A stretch of DNA of 64,000 nt from the NCBI GenBank assembly GCA_047600605.1, contig JASGKK010000002.1, forward strand, positions 806,001 through 870,000, read 5' to 3'. Shown here piece after piece: positions 1-7,615 of this stretch; within the stretch, counting starts at the first letter, position 1; each line of letters opens with the position of its first letter. The stretch is from CAYMZZ01 sp047600605 (GTDB lineage: Bacteria > Bacteroidota > Bacteroidia > Chitinophagales > Chitinophagaceae). Under the pieces are notes generated by a model that was not told the DNA's origin, ran no database searches, and was given only the letters and a program-made list of their open reading frames with translations. The position numbers were made by a program, and so were the translations under genes.

Positions 1-3000
1 CTTTCCATTTCTCTTCACTGCCCGGAAGGGTTTTGTCGCGGTAGGTCAGATATTCAATGCTGAGTTCTTTATTACTCCAGGGCACCCTGATGAGTTCTCC
101 TTGCTGATGAACGCGGTTGTGTTTGACAAAGAGCAACGAGTAGTTTATTCCTCCACGATCGGATTCGGAAACGTTGAAATCGATTTTCTTGGCTTCCTTG
201 TTTAATGGGAAATAATTGTAAGAAACAGTGTTGTTGTCATCCGATATTCCACGCTGGGTTGCCTGGATGATAAACAGGTTGTCGGCTGCTGTCGCCACTT
301 CCAGTGTTGCTTTTTGGCCGGGCTCTATCGGTTGCAGCGTATTTGTCCAGCTATAGGCCGACAGATCAGCCAGTGCATTTTTCTCATCATAAAGATGCAG
401 GTACGACATGCTTTTCACTTCTGCACCATTTTTATCCCAGGTGGTGACTTCCAGTATATAGTGACCGGGAGTCTGTTTGGCGCCTTTGGTGATCCAATTG
501 CCAGTGGCTTTGCTGCTATCCGTTTTTTCCAATGCAGTGGCCCCCTTTTCCCAGGATTTGTAATTGGTCTCATCTGCATATTCGTCATTCGGAAACAGGC
601 GGATGTATTCTTCTTTGCTTAAGGTAAACTGATCTGGTTGATTCCAGAGCCGCTGACGGATCAGCCTTTTTTCTTCTTTCAGCCTGATCAGGCGTACCTG
701 TATTTTGGCCGCCTGCCATTCACTATTGTTGTTTTCGGTGAAAATGCGGATGTTGTGCAGGCTATCAGCAGGTAACTGCTCTGCATAGCTGGTGCGTATC
801 ATCAGCGACTTATAACTGGCCGTAACGGTTTTTTCTGCACTGCGGGTTTCTCCATTGATGTCTGTTACATCGGCATACACCACATAGTCAAAGGCCGGGT
901 CTGTTTTTTTGTCCAGGTTTTTGTCAGGAATAGCTTCAAACCTGACGCGGAAACGTCCCTGTGCATCCGTTACCGTTTCACCATGTGTTATTTCCATGGG
1001 CTGTACGGGAGGCAACCATATTTTACGGCCCCAGATAGGGTAAGGAAAACGTGCCTGACGTACCACGCGGTAGCTGACTTTTGCACCATCAATATTGTTG
1101 CCTGCATAAGCGCGTGCCTGACCAGTCACTTCAATAGTGTCGCCTACCTGGTAAGCGCCTTTGAGTGCTTCATATTCTACTGAAAACTTGGGGCGTTTGT
1201 ATTCTTCCACATTAATACCGGCTGAGCCCTGTTCTTTTTTGGTATAAAGCGTGAAATGTCCGGTAAGACCACTGGCCGGCAATTGGAAGCGTGCCTGGAA
1301 AGACCCATAATCATTGCTGGTAACCTTTACCGAGTCGATATCCTGGCCATTCATATCGCGCAGGTAAAGCGTGGTACTGTAATTGATCAGTATGTCAGAT
1401 CCCATGCTGCCCGGTTGGCGGATCAGCAGGATGCCTTTTACAAAAAGCTGTTGCCCGGGCCGGTACAGGCTACGATCTGTAAACAGAAACAGTGAAGGCA
1501 CAGGTTTTGCCGGTTCCTGCGGCTGACGATAATAATAGGTGGCTGCTTCATTTTCGAGAAACAGACGATCTTTCTGGTAAGTAATATCCAGCAAGATGTT
1601 GTAGCTATACCGGTTTTGTTTATCAACAGCAGGTTGTGGCAGTTGAAAAAAACCTTTATCGTTGCTGGTATAGGTTTGTCCTTTTTCCAGCACGTACTTT
1701 GATTGTTTATAATCATAAGCACGTGTATAACTGGTGATGCTGGCGCCTTTGAGTGGTTGTCCGGTTTCGCGATCCAGCACAAAATAATCACGGTCGCGGT
1801 TCACATAGCTGATGGCAGATACATTGAACAGGGCAGCGCCTATCAGCGTTTTCTTGCTGGTAAAATCAGCAGCAGAGCCGGCCAGCAGGAAATACTGACC
1901 AGGTTCAAGTGCATCTACCTTTATTTCTGCACTATGTTCCTGAAGATCGTTGGTAGCGGGCATTGACTGAGACCAGCTACGCACCGCAGGCGCACCGAGC
2001 AGTACGGTCCAGTATTTTTCATCATAGCTGTTTTCAAACTGATCTCTCAGCGTCTTTGTAGCTTTTACCAGTCGCAGATGCAGGGTTGAAAGATTTTTAT
2101 AAGAGATAAGCGAACGGAAAGGCTGCCCCGGCACATTTACACCTTCCAGTTTCAATTGAAGTGAGGGCAGATTCAATTGCTGTAATAGATTATAGGCGTT
2201 GACAAACCCTTCGCTGCTGTCTTTACTGGCTTTCTCCAGCGGATTATTAAGTACCTGCTGACAAATTTCTTTAGCCTTGATCAGGCTGTAACGATGAGTG
2301 GTGTCGCCAAAAGGTTCATAGCTGTTTCCCTGATCCTGATAATAGGCGGCAACCAGGTACCAGGCCTGTGCGGCAGCAGGCAGATTATTGTATTGATGAG
2401 CTATATGATTAACGGCCAGAAAATATTGTTCGTCTTTGTCTTCATGTACGGAATGGCTGCGTACATACAGCAGCCGGTCAAGGTCTGCGTCAATCAGTGC
2501 ATCAGGTTTTGCATCATTCAGATGGAATGCAATCAGCTTTTGGTACAGCAGCAGCGCCTTGTGCTGTAGCGAAAGGCTATCGGTGGTAGTAAACTTTCTG
2601 TGTACAAAATCTGCGGCCGGATCCATGGCAGCAGCCTGGTTAATCTCAAATGCGTAAGCAGGCTTGCTGATATTGCGTTCGTCATTCTTAAAGTACTCCA
2701 GGGCCCGGTGTGCCAGCAGATCCCATAACGTAGGGCGGAGGTGGCGGCTGTTGCCTTTGACCAGTATGGCATCATACGGCTCCAGCTTTGTGCCCTGCAG
2801 TAATTTTTCCTGACTTAGCGATTGCAGGTAAAGCGCACTTATCTTTTTATGAAAATCGTCTGTTGTCCAGGTATTGATATCATCTTTTTTGAAATCAACT
2901 GTATTGCTGCGATCATACAATCGCCAGCGCAACTCTAGGAATTTTTGCCAGTAAAGCTCTGCCTGCAGGCTTTGCAGGATGGCTTTAGCTGTGGGTGAGG

Positions 3001-3304
3001 CACCCGGCAATTCCTTTTCCAGGTCAAGAATAGCCTGTTGTTTATTATCTTCCTGCAATTCGGTTTGCAGACCAGCCATAAAGATCAGGCACTTGAGTTG
3101 CTGTGCTTCCGCGCGGTCCTTTATTGCCAGTGCTTTGATCTTTTTTACTTCGGCCAGGGCCGACTGAGGAAGTTGCTTTTTAACAAATTCTTCCACTTTC
3201 TTCCATTCCTTTTCATAAGGTGGGCGGGAAGACTGCCCCATGGAATCTTTGCTGCTCATAAAGAATAAGGTAACTGTTAAAAGACTGAACAGGAACTGTT
3301 TCAT
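1..3304 (-). CDS. Alpha-2-macroglobulin family protein (C-terminus beyond window)
   Basis: The reading frame is open from an ATG at 3302-3304 to the window edge, giving 1,101 codons of an incomplete protein. The N-terminus (MKQFLFSLLTVTLFFM) looks like a signal peptide. About 400 residues of helical, repeat-like sequence follow, then beta-rich macroglobulin modules. The motif TDRSLYRPGQ followed by FVKG (about residues 610-625) is the typical MG2/MG3 signature of bacterial alpha-2-macroglobulins. These large envelope proteins are thought to trap proteases or act as structural surface proteins. The thioester region, if present, lies outside the window, so whether this is a thioester type cannot be seen. 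The gene is transcribed towards position 1. Confidence 0.85.
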   Translation of the reverse strand, partial: MKQFLFSLLTVTLFFMSSKDSMGQSSRPPYEKEWKKVEEFVKKQLPQSALAEVKKIKALAIKDRAEAQQLKCLIFMAGLQTELQEDNKQQAILDLEKELPGASPTAKAILQSLQAELYWQKFLELRWRLYDRSNTVDFKKDDINTWTTDDFHKKISALYLQSLSQEKLLQGTKLEPYDAILVKGNSRHLRPTLWDLLAHRALEYFKNDERNISKPAYAFEINQAAAMDPAADFVHRKFTTTDSLSLQHKALLLYQKLIAFHLNDAKPDALIDADLDRLLYVRSHSVHEDKDEQYFLAVNHIAHQYNNLPAAAQAWYLVAAYYQDQGNSYEPFGDTTHRYSLIKAKEICQQVLNNPLEKASKDSSEGFVNAYNLLQQLNLPSLQLKLEGVNVPGQPFRSLISYKNLSTLHLRLVKATKTLRDQFENSYDEKYWTVLLGAPAVRSWSQSMPATNDLQEHSAEIKVDALEPGQYFLLAGSAADFTSKKTLIGAALFNVSAISYVNRDRDYFVLDRETGQPLKGASITSYTRAYDYKQSKYVLEKGQTYTSNDKGFFQLPQPAVDKQNRYSYNILLDITYQKDRLFLENEAATYYYRQPQEPAKPVPSLFLFTDRSLYRPGQQLFVKGILLIRQPGSMGSDILINYSTTLYLRDMNGQDIDSVKVTSNDYGSFQARFQLPASGLTGHFTLYTKKEQGSAGINVEEYKRPKFSVEYEALKGAYQVGDTIEVTGQARAYAGNNIDGAKVSYRVVRQARFPYPIWGRKIWLPPVQPMEITHGETVTDAQGRFRVRFEAIPDKNLDKKTDPAFDYVVYADVTDINGETRSAEKTVTASYKSLMIRTSYAEQLPADSLHNIRIFTENNNSEWQAAKIQVRLIRLKEEKRLIRQRLWNQPDQFTLSKEEYIRLFPNDEYADETNYKSWEKGATALEKTDSSKATGNWITKGAKQTPGHYILEVTTWDKNGAEVKSMSYLHLYDEKNALADLSAYSWTNTLQPIEPGQKATLEVATAADNLFIIQATQRGISDDNNTVSYNYFPLNKEAKKIDFNVSESDRGGINYSLLFVKHNRVHQQGELIRVPWSNKELSIEYLTYRDKTLPGSEEKWK

Positions 3305-3327
3305 AGTAATGTGAGATTAATGGTAGT

Positions 3328-3356
3328 ACAAGGTACTTAATTTCAGTTATCGCCAA
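3328..3356 (-). promoter_or_regulatory. Possible promoter of the macroglobulin gene
   Basis: On the minus strand, TACCTTG (3329-3335) lies about 24 bases before the start codon, and a TTG (3354-3356) lies 18 bases further upstream. This approximates the Bacteroidota TTG/TAnnTTTG pattern, but the -7 box is imperfect. Confidence 0.35.
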
Positions 3357-3385
3357 TTAGATGCATAAAATGGGAAAAATGCACA

Positions 3386-3421
3386 AAATAATGTGCTGGT
3401 GTGAAATAATGTGCTGGTGTG
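3386..3421. repeat. 18-base tandem repeat, two perfect copies
   Basis: AAATAATGTGCTGGTGTG occurs at 3386-3403 and again directly at 3404-3421. Related AATGTGCTNATG words continue to about 3440. Confidence 0.85.
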
Positions 3422-3445
3422 TTAATGTGCTAAAGTGCTAATGGT

Positions 3446-3508
3446 GATTTGAAAATTTGAGGATTTGAAGATGGGTGATGAATGTGCTGATGTGCCAGTG
3501 TGCTAATG
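3446..3508. repeat. Composite intergenic repeat, copy 1
   Basis: A 9-base-periodic ATTTGA(A/G)G segment (a 21-base core at 3455-3475) is followed by an AATGTGCTGATGTGCC segment (3481-3508). The same two-part unit returns at 3612-3672. Confidence 0.75.
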
Positions 3509-3611
3509 TCTGCTTCTACGTTCTTTGCGACCTGGTGCATGGAGTTTTTTTTCTGCCAATGACCGGGCAGGAGGTGGAAGCGTTGCATGGCCGGGGAAAT
3601 ATTAATGAGAT

Positions 3612-3672
3612 GATTTGAAGATTTGAGGATTTGAAGATGGGGAGAATATGCTGATGTGCCAATATGCTAATG
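3612..3672. repeat. Composite intergenic repeat, copy 2
   Basis: The core 3621-3641 is identical over 21 bases to 3455-3475. The second part, 3645-3672, matches 3481-3508 at 25 of 28 positions. The order and orientation are the same as in copy 1. Confidence 0.75.
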
Positions 3673-3675
3673 AAA

Positions 3676-3731
3676 TCTTTGCGTCCTTTACCCGCTTTGC
3701 GCTCTTTGTCCGCTTCGCGTTCTTTGCGCCC
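3676..3731. repeat. CTTTGCG/CTTCGCG-rich low-complexity stretch
   Basis: Short words CTTTGCG, CTTTGTCCG and CTTCGCG recur several times within 56 bases. A related TTCTTTGCG word lies at about 3521. There is no coding potential. Confidence 0.5.
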
Positions 3732-4032
3732 CTATAGATATGCCCTTTTTTCGAAAGTTTAATCGGTATAAAAAGATTGTTTTTTCTTAACTACAGCGGC
3801 TTCTTTTTTATTTTTTTATAAAGTTTGATGTAATCTTTTTCTGCATCATTAACATTAAATAACGATTCGCTGAAACCCTTTACTGTACTTGGTTTGAGGA
3901 TGCTTGTTGTCGTGAAAAGAAGCTGTCTGAAATCCCTTTAACGTTTCCTTTCTCCTTTTTTGGCACGATGGCACAGGCTTTGAAAATGATAGTACAGATT
4001 CGTTATTGAATCGGCTTTTAAAACTAAAGTAT

Positions 4033-4746
4033 ATGAAAACAATTTTTACCCTTTTATCTTCTTTGTTCATCAGTGCTTCGGTATTAGCTGCCGATGCCAA
4101 ACAGAAGAGTATGGTTACTATTAAATCTGTAGATAACCAAAACATCATGGTGGTATTGGATGGCAAACGTTTTGATGCTAATGACAATTCCATTATGATC
4201 AGCAATCTCGATGCCGGTCAGCACAGTGTAAAAGTATATCGTCTGCGCAACAACGGCGTGTTCAACATTCTTGGCAGACGTTACGAAGTGGTATACAACA
4301 GTACTGTGAGCCTGAAAAAACGGACACATCTGTTAATCACTATCGAACGCAATGGTTTTATCTCCATGCAGGAGAATAAACTGAAAAACGGCCGTGGTTT
4401 TGAATATGACGACGATTATGACTACGACGATTATTATGAAAATGACCGTTATGCCACCGGTATGAATAAAGCAGAATTTGACCGTATGCTGCAGTCGATC
4501 AGCCGCGAATGGCTGGAGAGCAACAAGATCAAATCTGTTACCCAGGTTACAAAAACCAACCGGTTTACTACCGATCAGGTTAAAGAGCTGATGCGTCTTT
4601 TCACATTCGAAAACTATCGTCTCGAAGTAGCCAAGCAGGCCTATGTCAATACCGTCGACAAATGGAACTACTCAGAAGTAAATACACTGTTTAGTTTCCA
4701 GGCCAGCAAAACAGAACTGGACCGTTATATCCGCAGTCAACGTTAG
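4033..4746 (+). CDS. Secreted DUF4476 domain protein
   Basis: This is a 237-residue protein. I chose the ATG at 4033 because it begins a good signal peptide (MKTIFTLLSSLFISASVLAA); an in-frame ATG nine codons earlier adds a charged extension. Residues about 30-110 form a beta-rich domain. A striking Asp/Tyr-rich linker (DDDYDYDDYYEND) is encoded at about 4407-4445. The C-terminal 90 residues (MNKAEFDRML, then FTFENYRLEVAKQAY) match the DUF4476 family, a domain of unknown function common in Bacteroidota exported proteins. The gene stands alone, followed by its own terminator and convergent with sucD. The molecular role is unknown. Confidence 0.85.
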   Translation: MKTIFTLLSSLFISASVLAADAKQKSMVTIKSVDNQNIMVVLDGKRFDANDNSIMISNLDAGQHSVKVYRLRNNGVFNILGRRYEVVYNSTVSLKKRTHLLITIERNGFISMQENKLKNGRGFEYDDDYDYDDYYENDRYATGMNKAEFDRMLQSISREWLESNKIKSVTQVTKTNRFTTDQVKELMRLFTFENYRLEVAKQAYVNTVDKWNYSEVNTLFSFQASKTELDRYIRSQR

Positions 4747-4763
4747 GGTTTTATATAAGGGTA

Positions 4764-4789
4764 GAAAAGCCTCCGAAAGGGGGCTTTTC
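4764..4789 (+). terminator. Rho-independent terminator after the DUF4476 gene
   Basis: An 11-bp stem (GAAAAGCCTCC with GGGGGCTTTTC, one G-T pair) closes a GAAA loop 18 bases after the stop codon. Confidence 0.8.
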
Positions 4790-4795
4790 AGTTAT

Positions 4796-4813
4796 AAGTT
4801 TTAAGTGATAAGT
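4796..4813. repeat. Dispersed repeat AAGTTTTAAGTGATAAGT, copy 1
   Basis: This 18-base word is identical at 39558-39575, 35 kb away. Here it lies between a terminator and a long palindrome. Confidence 0.7.
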
Positions 4814-4871
4814 AGTAAGTGAGGTAAAAGGTGGGGGGTAGGGGGTGTAAGTGAAAGTAACAGGTTATTAG

Positions 4872-4913
4872 TATAAATAGTAAGGGCCTCTTAAGAGGCC
4901 CTTACTATTTATA
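4872..4913. terminator. 42-base perfect palindrome, probable bidirectional terminator
   Basis: 4872-4892 is the exact reverse complement of 4893-4913 (arm TATAAATAGTAAGGGCCTCTT). It sits between the convergent DUF4476 gene and sucD, only 31 bases past the sucD stop. The stem is GC-rich in the middle and AT-rich at its base, consistent with termination on both strands. Confidence 0.75.
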
Positions 4914-4944
4914 AGACGGTTAACTGTCAACCGTCATCTGTCAA

Positions 4945-5823
4945 CTATTTCTTCCCGATTACTTCGGCCATTTTTTTGCCGATATCAGCGGGACTGCTTA
5001 CTACATGGATACCGCATTCGCTCATAATTTTCATTTTGGCAGCGGCTGTATCATCTGCTCCGCCTACGATCGCACCGGCATGACCCATACGGCGGCCGGG
5101 AGGAGCGGTTTGGCCAGCGATAAAACCGACAACAGGTTTTCTGTTGCCATCGGCTTTGATCCAGCGGGCGGCTTCGGCCTCCATGCCACCACCAATTTCA
5201 CCGATCATAACAATGGCGTCGGTTTCCGGATCATTCATAAAGAGTTCAACAGCTTCGCGGGTTGTGGTACCAATGATGGGGTCGCCACCAATGCCCACAG
5301 CCGTGGAAATGCCCAGGCCAGCCTTTGCTACCTGGTCGGCAGCTTCGTAGGTAAGTGTTCCTGATTTGGAAACGATACCGATACGGCCCTGTTTGAATAC
5401 AAAACCTGGCATAATGCCCACTTTGGCTTCGCCGGCAGTAATTACGCCCGGACAGTTGGGGCCGATAAGACGGGTATTTTTGCCCTGCAGGTAATTTTTA
5501 ACTCTCACCATATCCTGTACGGGAATGCCTTCGGTAATACAAACCACGAGTGCTACACCAGCTTCGGCCGCTTCCATAATGGCATCGGCAGCAAAGGCAG
5601 GCGGTACAAATATGATGCTGACATTGGCGCCGGTTGTTTTTACACAATCAGACACTGTATTGAAAATCGGCCGGTCCAGATGGGTGCCACCGCCCTTGCC
5701 GGGGGTTACACCACCCACTATATTGGTGCCAAACTCGATCATCTGTGAAGCGTGAAAAGTGCCCTCCGTGCCGGTAAATCCCTGCACCAGCACTTTGGAA
5801 TTCTTATTAACAAGAATACTCAT
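4945..5823 (-). CDS. sucD: Succinate-CoA ligase (ADP/GDP-forming) subunit alpha
   Basis: This 292-residue protein has the usual family length. It is the CoA-binding and phosphohistidine subunit of succinyl-CoA synthetase in the TCA cycle, which pairs with SucC encoded elsewhere. The N-terminal CoA-binding Rossmann fold begins MSILVNKNSKVLVQGFTG. The motif GPNCPGVITAGEAKVGIMPG is conserved, and the active-site histidine lies in RRMGHAGAI. The frame stays open a further 19 codons upstream, but a promoter-like TATTTTTG box at 5853-5860 and the family start both favour the ATG at 5823. It is a single-gene unit, separate from the mla genes behind it. Confidence 0.95.
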   Translation of the reverse strand: MSILVNKNSKVLVQGFTGTEGTFHASQMIEFGTNIVGGVTPGKGGGTHLDRPIFNTVSDCVKTTGANVSIIFVPPAFAADAIMEAAEAGVALVVCITEGIPVQDMVRVKNYLQGKNTRLIGPNCPGVITAGEAKVGIMPGFVFKQGRIGIVSKSGTLTYEAADQVAKAGLGISTAVGIGGDPIIGTTTREAVELFMNDPETDAIVMIGEIGGGMEAEAARWIKADGNRKPVVGFIAGQTAPPGRRMGHAGAIVGGADDTAAAKMKIMSECGIHVVSSPADIGKKMAEVIGKK

Positions 5824-5852
5824 GTAGAATGCTTTTTCGGTGAAAAGTCCGG

Positions 5853-5881
5853 CAAAAATAGGGGAAAATGGCGACTGCAAA
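5853..5881 (-). promoter_or_regulatory. Probable sucD promoter
   Basis: On the minus strand, TATTTTTG (5853-5860) fits TAnnTTTG, with TTTTG (5878-5881 region) 17 bases upstream. The predicted transcript start would be about 25 bases before the ATG at 5823. Confidence 0.55.
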
Positions 5882-5915
5882 AGAGCTAATTCATTCCCCG
5901 CACATTAAGATCCGA

Positions 5916-6716
5916 TTAATCCTTGCCGGAGGAGCTGCCGGAACGGCGGCCGCTTTCCTGCATCATCCGCATCTGTTTGGCATCGCGCAAAAATTCAGAG
6001 GCAAAAATGAAGTCATTAAGCCGTTTATTATCGCTGAAAATAATCTCTTTATTACTGCCTTCCCACTCCTTATTGCCTTTGTACATATACAGGATATAAT
6101 TGCCGATCTCCATCAGACTGTTCATATCATGCGTATTGATAACAGTAGTGATATTATACTCTACAGTGATCTCCTGGATCAGACGGTCAATAACCAGTGA
6201 GGTCTGCGGATCGAGCCCAGAATTAGGCTCATCACAAAAGAGATATTTGGGATTAAGCACAATGGCACGCGCCAGCGCCACACGTTTTTTCATACCCCCA
6301 CTCAGCTCCGAAGGAAATTTTTTATTCGCCTCTACGAGGTTGACCCTTGCCAGAACCTCATTTACCCGATGCAGTTTCTGGGCATAGTTGTCACGGGTAA
6401 ACATATCGAGGGGAAACATCACATTCTGCTCCACGGTAAGACTGTCAAACAGAGCCGAGCCCTGAAAAAGCATACCAATCTCTTTGCGGATATTGGCCAT
6501 TTCGGCAGCACTCATATTGGTAAACTCCTGTCCGTCATAAAGGATACTGCCACTGTCGGGAGCAAACAGACCGACTATACATTTCATCAGTACGGTTTTA
6601 CCGCTGCCACTGCTGCCAATGATGAGATTGCACTGACCGGCTTTCATTACAGCCGATACATCCTGGATCACAGTCTTGTCGCCAAAGCTCTTTCGTATAT
6701 TCTTTACTTCAATCAT
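5916..6716 (-). CDS. mlaF: Mla-type ABC transporter ATP-binding protein
   Basis: This is a 266-residue cytoplasmic ATPase of the MlaF/Ttg2A family, which powers phospholipid transport between the two membranes. Walker A is GSSGSGKT (about residues 35-42), the signature is LSGGMKKRVALARA, and Walker B is YLFCDEPNSGLDP. The C-terminal 20 residues are Ser/Gly/Arg-rich (SGRRSGSSSGKD), an extension beyond the core fold. It starts two bases after the permease gene ends (6719), so the two are translated as a unit. No MlaD-like substrate-binding gene follows; one would have to be elsewhere. Confidence 0.9.
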   Translation of the reverse strand: MIEVKNIRKSFGDKTVIQDVSAVMKAGQCNLIIGSSGSGKTVLMKCIVGLFAPDSGSILYDGQEFTNMSAAEMANIRKEIGMLFQGSALFDSLTVEQNVMFPLDMFTRDNYAQKLHRVNEVLARVNLVEANKKFPSELSGGMKKRVALARAIVLNPKYLFCDEPNSGLDPQTSLVIDRLIQEITVEYNITTVINTHDMNSLMEIGNYILYMYKGNKEWEGSNKEIIFSDNKRLNDFIFASEFLRDAKQMRMMQESGRRSGSSSGKD

Positions 6717-6718
6717 GG

Positions 6719-7456
6719 TTACAGGAGTAATGCAGATAAGAGGTAATCGGCAAACAGCAGCATGATACAGCTTACTACCACCGCTTTTGTACTGGCCCGG
6801 CCAATTTCAAGCGCACCTCCCTGTACATAATAACCGTAAAAGGCAGGTATGCTGCAGATAATAAAGGCAAATGTATAGGACTTGGCCAGGGCAAAAGTGA
6901 CATTATAGGGAATAAAGGCTTCATGAAGCCCTTTATCAAACATATCAGTGGAAAGAATACCGGCAGCGCTGCCAGCCAGTCTCCCCCCCCATATGCCGAG
7001 TACCATGGCAATGATCACCAAGAGGGGGATCATCAGCAGACCGGCCACAATTTTGGGCATGATCAGGTACGATTTGGTATTGATGCCCATGATCTCGAGG
7101 GCATCAATCTGCTCACTTACCCGCATATTGCCCAGTTCGCTGGCTATTTTACTACCAACCACACCCGCCAGTACAATACAGCTAAGGGTGGGAGCAAATT
7201 CAAGGATTACCGTATCACGTACTATCTGGGCAATAGTGCTTTTGGGAATGAGTGGGGTCAGCAACTGATATGCTGTCTGCAGGGTGGATACCGCACCGAT
7301 GAATACAGAAATAATGGTAACGATCCCTAACGAACCGATACCTATTTCCGAACATTGGTGCATGAACTCTTTCCAGTACATCTTTCCGTTTTCCGGACGC
7401 GAGAACATGCCCTTCAGCATCAACAGGTACCGGCCTATATCACGAATTATGGTCAT
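6719..7456 (-). CDS. mlaE: Mla-type ABC transporter permease
   Basis: This 245-residue integral membrane protein belongs to the MlaE/YrbE family. It has about five or six hydrophobic segments and the conserved stretch GSKIASELGNMRVSEQIDAL (about residues 101-120), in which the EQIDAL motif is diagnostic. It partners the ATPase encoded immediately downstream. The start ATG at 7454-7456 is preceded by a minus-strand TATTTTAC element, a weak -7 candidate. The likely role is inner-membrane lipid trafficking for outer-membrane maintenance. Confidence 0.92.
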   Translation of the reverse strand: MTIIRDIGRYLLMLKGMFSRPENGKMYWKEFMHQCSEIGIGSLGIVTIISVFIGAVSTLQTAYQLLTPLIPKSTIAQIVRDTVILEFAPTLSCIVLAGVVGSKIASELGNMRVSEQIDALEIMGINTKSYLIMPKIVAGLLMIPLLVIIAMVLGIWGGRLAGSAAGILSTDMFDKGLHEAFIPYNVTFALAKSYTFAFIICSIPAFYGYYVQGGALEIGRASTKAVVVSCIMLLFADYLLSALLL

Positions 7457-7488
7457 GGACAGATTTGAATGTAAAATACGAAGAAACA

Positions 7489-7523
7489 GTGATTAGTGGC
7501 CTGTAGCCAGTGGTCGGTGATCA
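7489..7523. repeat. Dispersed GTGATCAGTGG-type repeat, copy 1
   Basis: The segment GTGATTAGTGGCC...CCAGTGGTCGGTGATCAG resembles 15431-15459 and, inverted, 7589-7610. It lies in the spacer between mlaE and the malic enzyme gene. Confidence 0.5.
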
Positions 7524-7588
7524 GATAAAAAAGCTCAAATGGTTGAGTAAACCGAATTTGTCGGAGAGCGACAGACCAACCTAAATTG

Positions 7589-7610
7589 CCGATCACTGGT
7601 CACCGGTCAC
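7589..7610. repeat. Dispersed GTGATCAGTGG-type repeat, inverted copy
   Basis: CCGATCACTGGTCACCGGTC is in opposite orientation to the copy at 7489-7523, so the pair could fold into an imperfect hairpin just past the malic enzyme stop codon. Confidence 0.5.
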
Positions 7611-7615
7611 TCCTG

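Larger units (their letters stand above)
3305..4032. other. Repeat-rich intergenic region without a gene
   Basis: This 728-base stretch between divergent genes holds no convincing ORF. It contains an 18-base tandem duplication, a composite direct repeat in two copies, and a CTTTGCG-rich stretch, each listed separately. The last 250 bases are AT-rich and must contain the promoter of the DUF4476 gene, but I cannot point to a clear -7 box. Confidence 0.6.

Noticed and set aside
3386..3731. CRISPR-like array
   Set aside because: Repeats are short, adjacent or irregularly spaced, with no unique spacers of regular length and no cas genes.
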